Shown: positions 29,826-38,860, counted from the first letter of the stretch. The stretch: DNA of 64,000 nt from Bradyrhizobium sp. CSS354 (GCF_029051725.1 NZ_JAACFU010000013.1:1-64000); one strand, 5' to 3'. Notes: generated by a model from the sequence alone, not told the origin. Numbers and translations are program-made.

Positions 29826-31229
29826 GTGAACCCTTCACCAAGCTCGACGCTTTCGCCCAAGGATTCGTCCACAGCCAGCCGCGACCTGTTCGACCAGTCT
29901 GCGCTCTCCGATCTCGCGCAGCGGCTGGTGGAGGCGGCCAGGCGCGCCGGCGCGGATGCGGCCGATGCGGTCGCCGTGCGTGGCGTCTCGCAAGGCGTCG
30001 AGGTGCGCGACGGCAGGGTCGAGGAATCCGAACGCTCCGAGGGCGACGATGTCGGCTTGCGCGTGCTGGTCGGCCGGCGCCAGGCGGTGGTCTCGACCAA
30101 CGACGCCAGCGGCGATGCCGTGACCAAGCTTGCCGAGCGAGCGGTTGCGATGGCGCGCGTCGCGCCCGACGACAAATATGTCGGCCTGGCCGATCCCGCA
30201 CTGCTCGCGCGCGACTTCCCCGATCTCGATCTGCTCGATCCTGACGTGCCCGCGACCTCGGAGCTTGAGCGCCGGGCGCTCGAAGCGGAGGCTGCGGCGC
30301 TAGGTGTGAAGGGCGTGACCAAATCCGGCGGCGCTTCGGCCTCCGCCGGCATGGGCGGCATGGTGCTCGTCACCAGCACCGGCTTCCACGGCTCTTATCT
30401 GCGTTCCAGCCAGGGCATCTCCGCCACCGCCATTGTCGGCGACGGCACCGGCATGGAGCGCGACTACGATTTCACCTCGGCGCCGCACGGTGCGGACCTC
30501 TTGTCACCGGAGATCGTCGGCCGTTCCGCGGGCGAGCGCACCGTGGCCCGCGCCAATCCGCGCAAGGTCGAGACCTGCAAGGTGCCTGTGGTGTTCGATC
30601 CGCGCGTCGCGGGCTCGCTGGTCGGTCACGTCGTCGGCGCCATCAATGGCGCTTCGATCGCGCGCAAGACCAGCTTCCTGAAGGACAAGCTCGGTCAGCA
30701 GCTGTTCGCCAAGAACATCCGCATCATCGACGATCCGCTGCGCAAACGCGGCCTGCGCTCGCAGACGTTCGACGCCGAAGGTGTTGCAGTGAAGAAGATC
30801 GCGCTGATCGACGAAGGCGTGCTGACGACCTGGCTGCTCGATTGCGCCACCGCGCGTGAGCTCGGTCTCACCACCACCGGCCACGCCCATCGCGGCGTCT
30901 CCTCCTCGCCGTCGCCCGGGCCGTACAATCTGCATCTTGAACCCGGCACGCCCACCCCGGCCGAGCTGATCTCCGACATCAAGCAGGGTTTCTACGTCAC
31001 CGATTTGATCGGCTCGGGCGTCAACGGCGTGACCGGCGATTACAGCCGCGGCGCCTCCGGCTTCTGGATCGAGAACGGCGAACTCACTTATCCCGTGAGC
31101 GAGGTGACGATCGCCGGTCATCTGTTCGAGATCTTCAAGTCGATGCAGCCGGCGAACAATCTCGAGTTCCGCTACGGCGTCAATGCGCCGACGGTGCGCA
31201 TCGAGGGTTTGACGCTTGGCGGACGTTGA
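29826..31229 (+). CDS. pmbA: TldD/PmbA-family metalloprotease-like protein PmbA
   Basis: The 467-residue protein belongs to the TldD/PmbA (TldE) family, cytosolic proteases that mature peptides such as microcin B17. It carries the family segments EVRDGRVEESERSEGDDVG, VVFDPRVAGSLVGHVVGAIN and GVNGVTGDYSRGASGFWIENGE. It lacks the HExxxH of the TldD partner, as expected for PmbA. GTG 29826 follows AGGA; the Ser/Pro-rich leader is not conserved-looking. It is the first gene of a tight operon ending in lpxK. Confidence 0.9.
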   Translation: MNPSPSSTLSPKDSSTASRDLFDQSALSDLAQRLVEAARRAGADAADAVAVRGVSQGVEVRDGRVEESERSEGDDVGLRVLVGRRQAVVSTNDASGDAVTKLAERAVAMARVAPDDKYVGLADPALLARDFPDLDLLDPDVPATSELERRALEAEAAALGVKGVTKSGGASASAGMGGMVLVTSTGFHGSYLRSSQGISATAIVGDGTGMERDYDFTSAPHGADLLSPEIVGRSAGERTVARANPRKVETCKVPVVFDPRVAGSLVGHVVGAINGASIARKTSFLKDKLGQQLFAKNIRIIDDPLRKRGLRSQTFDAEGVAVKKIALIDEGVLTTWLLDCATARELGLTTTGHAHRGVSSSPSPGPYNLHLEPGTPTPAELISDIKQGFYVTDLIGSGVNGVTGDYSRGASGFWIENGELTYPVSEVTIAGHLFEIFKSMQPANNLEFRYGVNAPTVRIEGLTLGGR

Positions 31230-32034
31230 CGCGAACGCAACGGGTGAAGGCATCCAGGCGCGCGACGCGGCGCTGCTGCAAGACACGGTGCGGGAGGCGG
31301 GCGCACTCGCGGGGTCGATGTTCCGCACCGAGCTGAAGAAGTGGACCAAGGGCGCGTCCTCGCCGGTTTCGGAAGCCGACATTGCCGTCAACGATCTCCT
31401 GGAATCGCGCCTGCGTGCGGCGACGCCAGACTATGGCTGGCTGTCGGAGGAGAGCGCCGACGACGAGGTGCGGCTGTCGCGGCGGCTGACCTGGATCGTC
31501 GATCCCATCGACGGCACCCGCAACTACCTCAATGGCCATGACGAATGGTGCGTCAGCGTCGCGCTGGTCGAGGATGCCTCGCCCGTGCTCGCCGCGGTGT
31601 TCGCGCCGACGAGCGATGAGTTCTTCTTCGCCGCCCGCGGCCAGGGCACGACCCTCAACGACGTGCCGGTGCGGGCGACGGCGGGATCCGAGCTCGACTT
31701 CTCGCGTGTCGCGGGTCCGAAGCCCCTGGTCGAGCGCCTGAAGCCGTCACTGGGCGAGATCAAGCTGCATCCGCGAATCGGTTCGCTCGCGCTGCGTCTG
31801 TGCCGCGTCGCCCATGGCGCGCTGGATGCGGCTTTTGCGGGCGGCAACAGTCATGATTGGGACCTTGCGGCGGCGGATTTGATCGTGCAGGAAGCCGATG
31901 GTAGGATGAGCGATCTCTCCGGAGATCCCATCCTCTATAACCGCCGGCAAGTCACGCATGGGGTGCTGGTGGCAGCGGGTCGCGATCGTCATGCGAGCAT
32001 TGTCTCGCATTTTCGAAACCGCCCCTTGCCGTGA
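31216..32034 (+). CDS. Inositol-monophosphatase-family phosphatase (CysQ-like)
   Basis: The 272-residue Li+-sensitive, Mg2+-dependent phosphatase has SPVSEADIAVND, the metal site WIVDPIDGTRNYLNG and a later HDWDLAAADLIVQEADG. Family members hydrolyse 3'-phosphoadenosine 5'-phosphate (CysQ) or inositol phosphate. The exact substrate is not decided by sequence. Translation from TTG 31216 overlaps pmbA by 14 bases, typical of this operon. Next come DUF4170 and the lipid A genes. Confidence 0.85.
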   Translation: MADVDANATGEGIQARDAALLQDTVREAGALAGSMFRTELKKWTKGASSPVSEADIAVNDLLESRLRAATPDYGWLSEESADDEVRLSRRLTWIVDPIDGTRNYLNGHDEWCVSVALVEDASPVLAAVFAPTSDEFFFAARGQGTTLNDVPVRATAGSELDFSRVAGPKPLVERLKPSLGEIKLHPRIGSLALRLCRVAHGALDAAFAGGNSHDWDLAAADLIVQEADGRMSDLSGDPILYNRRQVTHGVLVAAGRDRHASIVSHFRNRPLP

Positions 32035-32094
32035 AGCGCTTTCTCGTGCTTGTCGAACACTGCTTTGCCGGGCAGCCCGTTAGGAACAGAACCG

Positions 32095-32337
32095 ATGCCA
32101 GATAGTGCCCCGCAACAACTGCTCCACCTCGTCGTCGGCGGCGAGCTCGTCGATCTCGAGCACAACACCTTCAAAAACCTCGACGACGTCGAGATCGTCG
32201 GCCTCTACCCGAACTATGCGACCGCGCACGCCGCCTGGCGCGCCAAGGCGCAGAGCACGGTCGACAACGCGCAGATGCGCTATTTCATCGTCCATCTCCA
32301 CCGGCTGCTCGACCCGAATCAAGAACCGGCGCGTTGA
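32095..32337 (+). CDS. DUF4170 family protein
   Basis: The 80-residue protein (LLHLVVGGELVDLEHNTFKN, VGLYPNYATAHAAWRAKAQ, YFIVHLHRLLDP) is a small alpha/beta domain conserved in alphaproteobacteria next to lipid A genes. ATG 32095 has AGGA nine bases upstream. Its stop overlaps the TTG of the next gene. Function unknown. Confidence 0.82.
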   Translation: MPDSAPQQLLHLVVGGELVDLEHNTFKNLDDVEIVGLYPNYATAHAAWRAKAQSTVDNAQMRYFIVHLHRLLDPNQEPAR

Positions 32338-33047
32338 AAAAGCTGCTTCGCAATACGCTGAGGAGCAGCTTCGTCCAGCGTGCCGTCGGAATCCTGGCGG
32401 CCGAATATCTGCGTCTGGTCTGGCGGACGAACAAATTCACGTTCGACCCGCCGGACGTCTATGACCGGGTCGAGCCGCAGATCCCGGCGATCTTCGCGTT
32501 CTGGCACGGCCAGCATTTCCTCACCCCCTTCATCAAGAACAAGGACTGGTACAAGGCCAGGGTCCTGATCTCCCGCCACCGCGACGGCGAGTTCAACGCC
32601 ATCGCCGCCGAGCGGCTCGGCATCGGCACCATCCGCGGGTCGGGCGACCATGGCGGCGCGTTTCACCGCAAGGGCGGGGTTGGTGCCTTCAAGGAAATGG
32701 TGCGGACGCTCCAGGACGGTTGTAATGTCGCGCTGACCGCCGACGTCCCCAAGCGCTCGCGCGTGGCCGGGCTCGGCATCATCATGCTGGCACGGGAATC
32801 GGGGCGGCCGATCATGCCTTTTGCGATGGCGACCAGCCGCTTCGTCCGGCTCAAGAACTGGGACCGCACCACCATCAACCTGCCGTTCGGGCGGGGCGCA
32901 TTGGTCGGCATCAAGGAAATCCACGTTCCGCCGGATGCGAACGCCGCCACCATGGAAGCGCTGCGGCTCGAGCTGGAGGAGACCTTGAACGAGGCGACCC
33001 GCCAAGCCTATGCGCAACTCGGCCGGCCGGGACCTGCAGATGCCTAA
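32334..33047 (+). CDS. DUF374 lysophospholipid acyltransferase-like protein
   Basis: The 237-residue protein begins at TTG 32334, overlapping the preceding stop. It shows an acyltransferase-like FAFWHGQHFL (His-containing block I), SRHRDGEFNAIAAERLG, RGSGDHGG and GCNVALTADVPKR, all typical of DUF374. It is probably an inner-membrane-associated acyltransferase for lipid A or phospholipid. It lies directly upstream of waaA and overlaps it by eight bases, which strengthens a lipid A role. Confidence 0.88.
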   Translation: MKKLLRNTLRSSFVQRAVGILAAEYLRLVWRTNKFTFDPPDVYDRVEPQIPAIFAFWHGQHFLTPFIKNKDWYKARVLISRHRDGEFNAIAAERLGIGTIRGSGDHGGAFHRKGGVGAFKEMVRTLQDGCNVALTADVPKRSRVAGLGIIMLARESGRPIMPFAMATSRFVRLKNWDRTTINLPFGRGALVGIKEIHVPPDANAATMEALRLELEETLNEATRQAYAQLGRPGPADA

Positions 33048-34356
33048 ATCGCTGCCCGGCTCGCTGCCGTTGACGCTGCGAATGTACCGGCGCCTGGCGC
33101 GCGGCCTGGTGCCGCTCGCGCCTGCGCTGATCAAGCGGCGCCTGAAGCAGGGCAAGGAAGATCCCGCGCGCGTCGGCGAACGGCGGGGCCTGTCCCGGGA
33201 CGTGCGGCCGCACGGTCCGCTGGTTTGGATTCACGGCGCCAGCGTCGGCGAGGTCCTCGCCGCGGCGGCGCTGATCGAGCGCTTGCGCGATCTGAACCTG
33301 CGCATTCTGCTCACCTCGGGCACGGTCACGTCGGCTGCTATTGTCGCAAAGCGTTTTCCGCCCGACGTCATCCATCAATACGTGCCGTATGATTCCCCGC
33401 GTTATGTCGCGCGCTTCCTCGACCATTGGAAGCCGTCGCTGGCGCTGTTCATCGAATCCGATCTGTGGCCGAACCTGATCCTGGCCGGCGCTGCGCGCCG
33501 CGTGCCGATGGTGCTGATCAACGGGCGGATGTCGCCGCGCTCCTTCCCGCGCTGGCGCCGCATGCAGGGCACCATCTCGGCGCTGCTGTCGCGGTTTGAC
33601 ATCTGTCTGGCGCAGTCGAAGACCGATGCCGAGCGCTTCTCGACGCTCGGCGGCCGCGATGTCGTCACCACGGGCAATCTCAAGCTCGACGTTCCGGCGC
33701 CGCCGGCCGACCCCGCCAAGCTCGAACGGCTGATGGCGATGACGCGCGGGCGTCCGATCATCGTCGCGGCCTCGACCCATCCGGGCGAGGAGGAGATGCT
33801 GGTGGCGGCGCATCGCAGCCTTAGCGGATTCTTTCCGCAGCTCCTGACCGTGATCGTGCCGCGCCATCCGGATCGCGGCTCCCCGATCACGGGCCTGATC
33901 ACGGCGTCCGGCCTGAAGCCGGCCCTGCGCTCGCGCGATGAGCTGCCGACGGCGGCCACCGACGTTTATGTCGCCGACACCATGGGCGAGCTCGGCCTGT
34001 TCTATCGTCTCTCGGACATCGTGTTCATGGGCGGATCGCTGATCCGCCACGGCGGCCAGAATCCGATCGAAGCGATCAAGCTCGGCGCGGCCATCGTCCA
34101 TGGTCCGCACGTCTTCAATTTCGCCGATGTCTACGAGGCGCTCGATCACAGCGGCGGCGCGCGCCACGCCGACACGCAGGAACTGCTGATCAAGCAGCTC
34201 GGCCAGCTGCTCGCCGACCCCACCCTGCGCCAGAAGATCCAGCAGTCGGGCGCCGGCGTGGTCGAGGATCTCGGCGGTGCGCTCAACCGCACCATGACCG
34301 CGCTCGAGCCTTATCTGCTGCAGTTGCGGATCGAGATGGGGGCCGCCAATGCGTGA
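33040..34356 (+). CDS. waaA: Kdo transferase WaaA (KdtA)
   Basis: The 438-residue inner-membrane glycosyltransferase adds Kdo from CMP-Kdo to lipid IVA. It has an N-terminal membrane-association segment and a GT-B fold: VWIHGASVGEVLAA (catalytic Glu region), FIESDLWPNLI, NGRMSPRSF, and in the C-terminal half STHPGEEEMLVAAHR, VPRHPDR and GGSLIRHGGQNPIEA. It overlaps both DUF374 and lpxK, indicating translational coupling through the operon. Confidence 0.95.
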   Translation: MPKSLPGSLPLTLRMYRRLARGLVPLAPALIKRRLKQGKEDPARVGERRGLSRDVRPHGPLVWIHGASVGEVLAAAALIERLRDLNLRILLTSGTVTSAAIVAKRFPPDVIHQYVPYDSPRYVARFLDHWKPSLALFIESDLWPNLILAGAARRVPMVLINGRMSPRSFPRWRRMQGTISALLSRFDICLAQSKTDAERFSTLGGRDVVTTGNLKLDVPAPPADPAKLERLMAMTRGRPIIVAASTHPGEEEMLVAAHRSLSGFFPQLLTVIVPRHPDRGSPITGLITASGLKPALRSRDELPTAATDVYVADTMGELGLFYRLSDIVFMGGSLIRHGGQNPIEAIKLGAAIVHGPHVFNFADVYEALDHSGGARHADTQELLIKQLGQLLADPTLRQKIQQSGAGVVEDLGGALNRTMTALEPYLLQLRIEMGAANA

Positions 34357-35365
34357 GCCGGCCTTCTGGTACCGGCCACGTTCCCTCGAATCGTATGCAT
34401 TGGCGCCGCTGGGTGCGCTCTATGGCGCGATCACGGAACGGCGGATGCTGCGCGAGGGCGTCGACGCCGGCATCCCCGTGATCTGCGTCGGCAACTATCA
34501 TGTCGGCGGCGCCGGCAAGACGCCGACCGTGCTGGCGCTGACGAAGCTCTTGCGCGAGCTCGGCGAGACGCCGGTGGTGCTCAGCCGCGGCTATGGCGGC
34601 AACCTCAAGGGCCCGGTGATGGTCGACCGGATGCGTCACACCGCTTCCGATATCGGCGACGAGCCGCTGATGATGGCGCGCGACGTTCCTGTCACGGTTG
34701 CGCGCGACCGCCTCGAGGGCGTCGTGCTGGCCAAGTCGCAAGGCGCTACCGTGATCCTGATGGACGACGGTTTCCAGAACCCTCGTCTTCTCAAGGACAC
34801 CTCGCTGATCGTGATCGACAGCGAGCGCGGCCTCGGCAACGGCAGGGTGTTCCCGGCCGGTCCCCTGCGTGCGCCACTGCAGGCGCAGCTCGCGCGCACC
34901 GACGCGCTGGTCGTGATCGGCGGCGGGCGCGCCGCCGACGATGTCGCCGCCGAGCTTGCCAGGCGCAACAAGCCGGAGCTGCGCGCGCGGCTGAGACCCG
35001 AGACCGAGTCGGTCGCAAGACTATTGGGCAAGCCGGTGTTCGCGTTCGCCGGCATCGGCGATCCCGAACGGTTCTTCCGCAGCTTGCGTGCCAGCGGCAT
35101 CGAGGTCGCGCGCACGCGCGCCTTCGCCGATCATCACATGTTTTCAAACGACGAGATCGCAGCCCTCGCCACAGAGGCGCAACGCGAGCAGCAAACGCTG
35201 GTGACGACGGAAAAGGATCTCGCGCGCCTGCACGGCCGCGAAGGCGTGCCCGATGGCATCGTGCCGTTCGCCGTCCAGCTCGAATTCGACGACCCGGCTG
35301 CGCTCCGGCAATTGATCAGCGACCATCTCTACAAGGCGCGCGAGCGAAGATTCGGCAGGCGATAA
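34349..35365 (+). CDS. lpxK: Tetraacyldisaccharide 4'-kinase LpxK
   Basis: The 338-residue enzyme phosphorylates the 4' position of the lipid A precursor at the inner membrane. It has an N-terminal membrane-associated helix, a Walker A motif GNYHVGGAGKTP (about residues 48-59), the LSRGYGG segment and the MDDGFQNPRL motif with its catalytic Asp. It overlaps waaA by eight bases and is the last gene of the operon. In relatives DUF2093 often follows; here that gene is about 2 kb away on the other strand. Confidence 0.95.
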   Translation: MREPAFWYRPRSLESYALAPLGALYGAITERRMLREGVDAGIPVICVGNYHVGGAGKTPTVLALTKLLRELGETPVVLSRGYGGNLKGPVMVDRMRHTASDIGDEPLMMARDVPVTVARDRLEGVVLAKSQGATVILMDDGFQNPRLLKDTSLIVIDSERGLGNGRVFPAGPLRAPLQAQLARTDALVVIGGGRAADDVAAELARRNKPELRARLRPETESVARLLGKPVFAFAGIGDPERFFRSLRASGIEVARTRAFADHHMFSNDEIAALATEAQREQQTLVTTEKDLARLHGREGVPDGIVPFAVQLEFDDPAALRQLISDHLYKARERRFGRR

Positions 35366-35678
35366 TGTCGGACGGCGCGCGAACCGCGCTCGCACTCGTT
35401 GTGGACGCCACGGTGTGACGAAAAGCATTTCCTGCGCGGATGCGATATGCGGCAACCGAGGTGACATGTCGCGGCTGCCGAATTCCCTTCCGCATGTTGG
35501 GCAGTTGATGTAGCCTTTCATGAGAGCCGTCACCGGGACGTGCCGAACTCCCGGAAATCATCGACGGCGTTTATGCCCACGGCGGGCAGTACCTTCATCA
35601 TTTCAGATGCAGCGGCCGTAACGACGAGTTCGGAACGGCAGGGAAAGTCATTGCCAAAAACCCAGAGGAGAACATGCC
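35366..35678. other. Intergenic region after lpxK
   Basis: No convincing gene was found. One leftward frame contains a CPTCG motif, but it runs back into lpxK and lacks a ribosome site. The right end supplies the leader of the GYD-domain gene. Confidence 0.5.
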
Positions 35679-36014
35679 ATGCATTTTTGCCTCACCGGAC
35701 AATACACACCACGCGCTCTCAATGCCATTTTGGAGAACCCCAAGACCGATCGTCAGGAGGCGGCAAGAAAACTCATCGAAGCGGCCGGCGGAAAGCTGAT
35801 TTCGATGTTCAGCGTTGCGGCCGACGGCCCAGGCGTTTTGGTGATTTTCGATGTGCCTGATCCGGGTGCGGCTCCGGCCATTTCCGGCCTGACCGTCACG
35901 GCGGGCACCCTGCAGAACGTGAAATTGACGCGGCTGTTCACGCAGGACGAGATCAAGCAGGTCCGCCAGAACGCGGCGAAGCTGCGTTCTTCGTATACCC
36001 CGCCCGGAAGCTGA
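35679..36014 (+). CDS. GYD-domain protein
   Basis: The 111-residue protein begins HFCLTGQYTPRALNAILENP and has the ferredoxin-like GYD-domain pattern, with SMFSVAADGPGVLVIFDVPDP at residues 42-62 split by a turn. These small dimeric cytosolic proteins have no settled function. ATG 35679 lies about nine bases after AGAGGAG. It is a lone gene. Confidence 0.82.
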   Translation: MHFCLTGQYTPRALNAILENPKTDRQEAARKLIEAAGGKLISMFSVAADGPGVLVIFDVPDPGAAPAISGLTVTAGTLQNVKLTRLFTQDEIKQVRQNAAKLRSSYTPPGS

Positions 36015-36238
36015 CATCCGGATCTAAAGCGAAGCCGCCGCAGTCGAACGAAGCGGCGGCAACGCTCACCTCACAGCAAGAATAATGTTTGCAAGCCGAG
36101 GCAAGGCGAAGGCCTCCTGCGTCGTTGGCGGACAATGCTGTACGACGCGTGCTGCGTCCGCCGTCATAGGTCCGACCGAACGCGCTTGCCAGCGGCCTCG
36201 GTAACGGCCTGCGATTGCGGTTCAGCAGTCAATCATGC

Positions 36239-36325
36239 TCACCACGCCCCAACGGCCATCAATCCGATAATGGTCAGGCACGAGACGCAGGCCACCATGG
36301 CGGTATAGTACTCGGGTGCATTCAT
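36239..36325 (-). CDS. Single-helix membrane micropeptide (28 aa)
   Basis: Read leftward from ATG 36325, the frame gives a 28-residue peptide beginning MNAPEYYTAMVACVSC. A hydrophobic helix (LTIIGLMAVGAW) follows, then a TGA. A strong GGGAGG lies six bases before the ATG, which is the main reason to believe it. It probably sits in the inner membrane. It lies behind the 60-residue gene at 36397 in the same direction. Its role is unknown, perhaps as a small regulator or subunit of a membrane complex. Confidence 0.5.
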   Translation of the reverse strand: MNAPEYYTAMVACVSCLTIIGLMAVGAW

Positions 36326-36396
36326 TGCTGCCTCCCAAACTGTTGCCAACTGCTTGGTCACTGCTACGCGGGAGAAATCGCCGGTCTCGGGCCGCT

Positions 36397-36579
36397 TCAA
36401 TTCGGCGTGCCGCGACCGGTCTTGCGTTGTGTGTCCGTCCTCTCATCGTCACCCTGATCCGGATGATGATGCGCTTCGAGAGCTTCAGAGCGTTCAGCTG
36501 CGATCAGAAGCTGTTTCCGCATTTCAGCGAGGCGGGCGCGGCAATACTCACGATAGAGCAGGTTTAATATGGTGGGCAT
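36397..36579 (-). CDS. Small basic/acidic hypothetical protein (60 aa)
   Basis: The peptide begins MPTILNLLYREYCRARLAEM, with an amphipathic helix continuing to KQLLIAAERSEALE. A charged His/Asp-rich tail (HHHPDQGDDERTDTQRK) follows. ATG 36579 lies five bases after GGGGGTGA. It probably forms one transcript with the 28-residue membrane peptide downstream. The N-terminal helix looks conserved-like, the tail disordered. Function unknown. Confidence 0.5.
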   Translation of the reverse strand: MPTILNLLYREYCRARLAEMRKQLLIAAERSEALEAHHHPDQGDDERTDTQRKTGRGTPN

Positions 36580-37110
36580 GATCACCCCCATCGTTGATTT
36601 TCGATTTACAAATATTCCACCGCGAATTTTCGAGGTGATCGTAGCCCGACAGATGGCTCTTCGATATGAGCCCGTTCACAGACTGCGCCAATTCCAGAGC
36701 TCAGTGGCCGTTTGGTTGACTTAATTGTCTGTGCGATAAAAAGAGCAGGGCCAATTACCTAAGATGAAGCATAGCGGCGCTCTGTTTCAGCAAGACTTCG
36801 TCAAACAACCTAAGAGCGCCAATCGCAACAAAGAATCCAACCACAACGCGAAATGACTAACCACGGAGTGCAAGCACTCTCCGATGCAACGCGGATCGGC
36901 GTGACGGAGATCATTTGCGGTGAGACGCGTACTTCATGCGCGCGCGAACATCGTCGCGACGCCGATGCGGACCATTTCCATGCCTCGCGATAAGCTGCAC
37001 ATTTCGTGCTACGTCGACAGGGCAGCTGCGCTTTGCTCGCCGACGGCAGCCGCCATTCAGGCGTCGTTCATCGCAAAACTCCTAATCGTTCAGACGATCA
37101 GGAGAGTTCG
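36580..37110. other. AT-richer intergenic region with one possible micro-ORF
   Basis: GC content drops visibly here. The only reading frame with some appeal is 36764-36856 (+), a 30-residue Lys/Asn-rich peptide (MKHSGALFQQDFVKQPKS...) without a ribosome site, so it is not called as a gene. No repeat or RNA gene was recognised. The base drop suggests a poorly conserved or acquired stretch. Confidence 0.4.
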
Positions 37111-37416
37111 ATGAAGCTGCCGGCCGCGATTGTTGTCGCTAGCGTTGCGTGTCTGATTGCTGCGCCCGTGCTTGCACAGACGACGTCGCCCGCTGCTTCA
37201 AGCGCGACAGTGCCGGTGCCCGCAACCAAGCGCGTGACGTGCCTCAGCTCAACGCAAAATCTGAAGGGACAAGACAAGCGCGACCAGATGCAGCTCTGCA
37301 TGGCGCAGGCGCGGCTTGATTGTCTGAAGCAGGCGATCGATCAGAAGATCGTCGGCGAGATCAGGAAGAGTTTCATCAAAACCTGCGTGGGCGCGGATGG
37401 CACGGAGCAGCACTAG
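37111..37416 (+). CDS. Small exported protein, PsiF-like
   Basis: The 101-residue product has a signal peptide ending at VLAQ (about residue 23), a Ser/Thr/Pro/Ala linker, and a Cys-containing helical part (VTCLSSTQNLKGQDKRDQ, LCMAQARLDCLKQAID, IKTCVG). Spaced Cys residues and the KGQDKRDQ pattern recall PsiF repeats of periplasmic proteins, though the match is weak. ATG 37111 follows AGGAGA by eight bases. Role unknown. Confidence 0.65.
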   Translation: MKLPAAIVVASVACLIAAPVLAQTTSPAASSATVPVPATKRVTCLSSTQNLKGQDKRDQMQLCMAQARLDCLKQAIDQKIVGEIRKSFIKTCVGADGTEQH

Positions 37417-37432
37417 ACGTGCGCCCGCCGCC

Positions 37433-37660
37433 TCACGCCTGCGGCTTGGGCGCGCCCGGGTAATGCCGCTCGAGCACGGCGGCGGGCGTGGCGTAGGCTT
37501 CCTGCAAATCCACGCTCCAGTATTTCAATTCGTCGAGCGGGATTCGCGTATCGGTGATCGCGCAACGCACGAAGGTCCCCGGCGAGATCACGCGGAAATC
37601 GCCGTCGAGATACTGCACCTGCGCTTCGCCATGGCCCGAGGGGCCGAACTTGTTCAGCAC
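37433..37660 (-). CDS. DUF2093 family protein
   Basis: The 75-residue protein (MLNKFGPSGHGEAQVQYLDGD split by the start, FVRCAITDTRIPLDELKYWSVDLQEAY) is a recognisable DUF2093 member. It starts at GTG 37660 with GGAG upstream. The single Cys and the conserved IPLDELKYWSV motif define the family; function is unknown. It is usually near lpxK in relatives, and its present position suggests that genes were inserted or rearranged between the two. Confidence 0.85.
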   Translation of the reverse strand: MLNKFGPSGHGEAQVQYLDGDFRVISPGTFVRCAITDTRIPLDELKYWSVDLQEAYATPAAVLERHYPGAPKPQA

Positions 37661-37835
37661 GGTCGAAAGTCTCCGTGGAAGGCCGCTCCGGAGTCACCTT
37701 GGAGGGCACGATGTGTTGGACGGGATGTAGCATAGATAGGGTGGCTTGTCCGCCCGGTAAACCCACCGGTTTGTGATGTTTTGGCGCCGTTTCCGCATGA
37801 TAGTGCTTGAGCGAAGGATCCAACGGCAAAGTTCG

Positions 37836-38660
37836 ATGCGCCTTCCGTTCACCGCCCTGTTCCTGACGTTCCTGATCTCGGCCGCGCAAGCGTCGCCGGC
37901 GCCGCAGCCGGTCGAGATTCCGCTGGCGTCGGGCGTGCTGCATGCGCAGCTCTACAAGCCCGAGGGCACGGGGCCGTTTCCGACCGTGATCGCGCTCCAC
38001 GGCTGCGGCGGTCTCGGTGGGCATTCCGATTCCGTCCTGCCGCGCTACCGCGAATGGGCCGAGCGGCTGCTCGAGTCCGGCAACGCCGTCCTGCTGCCTG
38101 ACAGCTACGGCTCGCGCGAGCTCGGGCCGCAATGCCGCGTCAAGGAGATGCACGTCAAGGCGCGGCGCGAACGCGTCACCGACATCGCGGCGTCGCGCGC
38201 GTGGTTGATGCGGCAGAGCTGGGTTGCGCGCGACCGCGTCAGCCTGATCGGGTGGGCCAATGGCGCCAGCGCGCTGCTTTGGGCGGTGCGTCCGCAGAGC
38301 CTTGCGCGCGAGACGGGGCCGGATTTCCGCGCCGCGATCGCGTTCTATCCGGATTGCAGGATTTCCGCAGGCCTGGGCTGGAGCACACGGGTACCGACGC
38401 TGGTGCTGATCGGCGGCAATGACGACGTCTCGTCGCCGCCGGCCTGCCGCCAGATGGTCGATGGTGCGCATGGCCGCAGCGCGCTCGCGCGCATCGTGGT
38501 CTATCCCGGCGCCTTTCACGACTTCGATCGCGCCAACACCCCGCTGCATGCACTCGCCGGCAGCACCGACGCCGCCGCGCCCGAGCACGGCCATCTCGGC
38601 ACCGACGCGCAGGCGCGCGCGGAGTCGCAGAAGCAAGTCGCGGAGTGGCTGGCGCGGTAG
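37836..38660 (+). CDS. Exported dienelactone-hydrolase-like protein without nucleophile
   Basis: The 274-residue product has a signal peptide (to about AAQA, residue 19) and an alpha/beta-hydrolase fold of the dienelactone hydrolase type. ALHGCGGLGG is the oxyanion region, and GGNDDVSSP and GAFHDFDR supply acid and His. The nucleophile elbow reads LIGWANGASA: the place of Ser or Cys is Ala141. It may therefore be a pseudoenzyme or use another residue. Four Cys residues (HGCGG, PQCRV, PDCRI, PACRQ) may form periplasmic disulfides. ATG 37836 opens the signal peptide. Confidence 0.78.
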   Translation: MRLPFTALFLTFLISAAQASPAPQPVEIPLASGVLHAQLYKPEGTGPFPTVIALHGCGGLGGHSDSVLPRYREWAERLLESGNAVLLPDSYGSRELGPQCRVKEMHVKARRERVTDIAASRAWLMRQSWVARDRVSLIGWANGASALLWAVRPQSLARETGPDFRAAIAFYPDCRISAGLGWSTRVPTLVLIGGNDDVSSPPACRQMVDGAHGRSALARIVVYPGAFHDFDRANTPLHALAGSTDAAAPEHGHLGTDAQARAESQKQVAEWLAR

Positions 38661-38860
38661 CCTGGGATGAGCGGGCTCGCCGCGCCGTAGCTCGTGAGAA
38701 GCGAGGCGGGGCCGCCCGGGGAACAACAGCGGACAGCCCCGCATCGACCATCGCCCTGCACGGAAAATGGCCGACCGTGACTCTACGGATCGCGCGCCGT
38801 GATGGTTTCAGCCCGTCACGACGCCATCATTCGACCACGATGTCGATTAAACGCAATCCG

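Noticed and set aside
35144..35533. Leftward frame with a CPTCG zinc-finger-like motif
   Set aside because: It overlaps the last 220 bases of lpxK on the other strand, has no ribosome site, and beyond the motif its composition is that of an antisense frame.
36764..36856. 30-residue Lys/Asn-rich frame
   Set aside because: No ribosome-binding site and no hydrophobic or motif content. Kept only as a remark in the intergenic entry.
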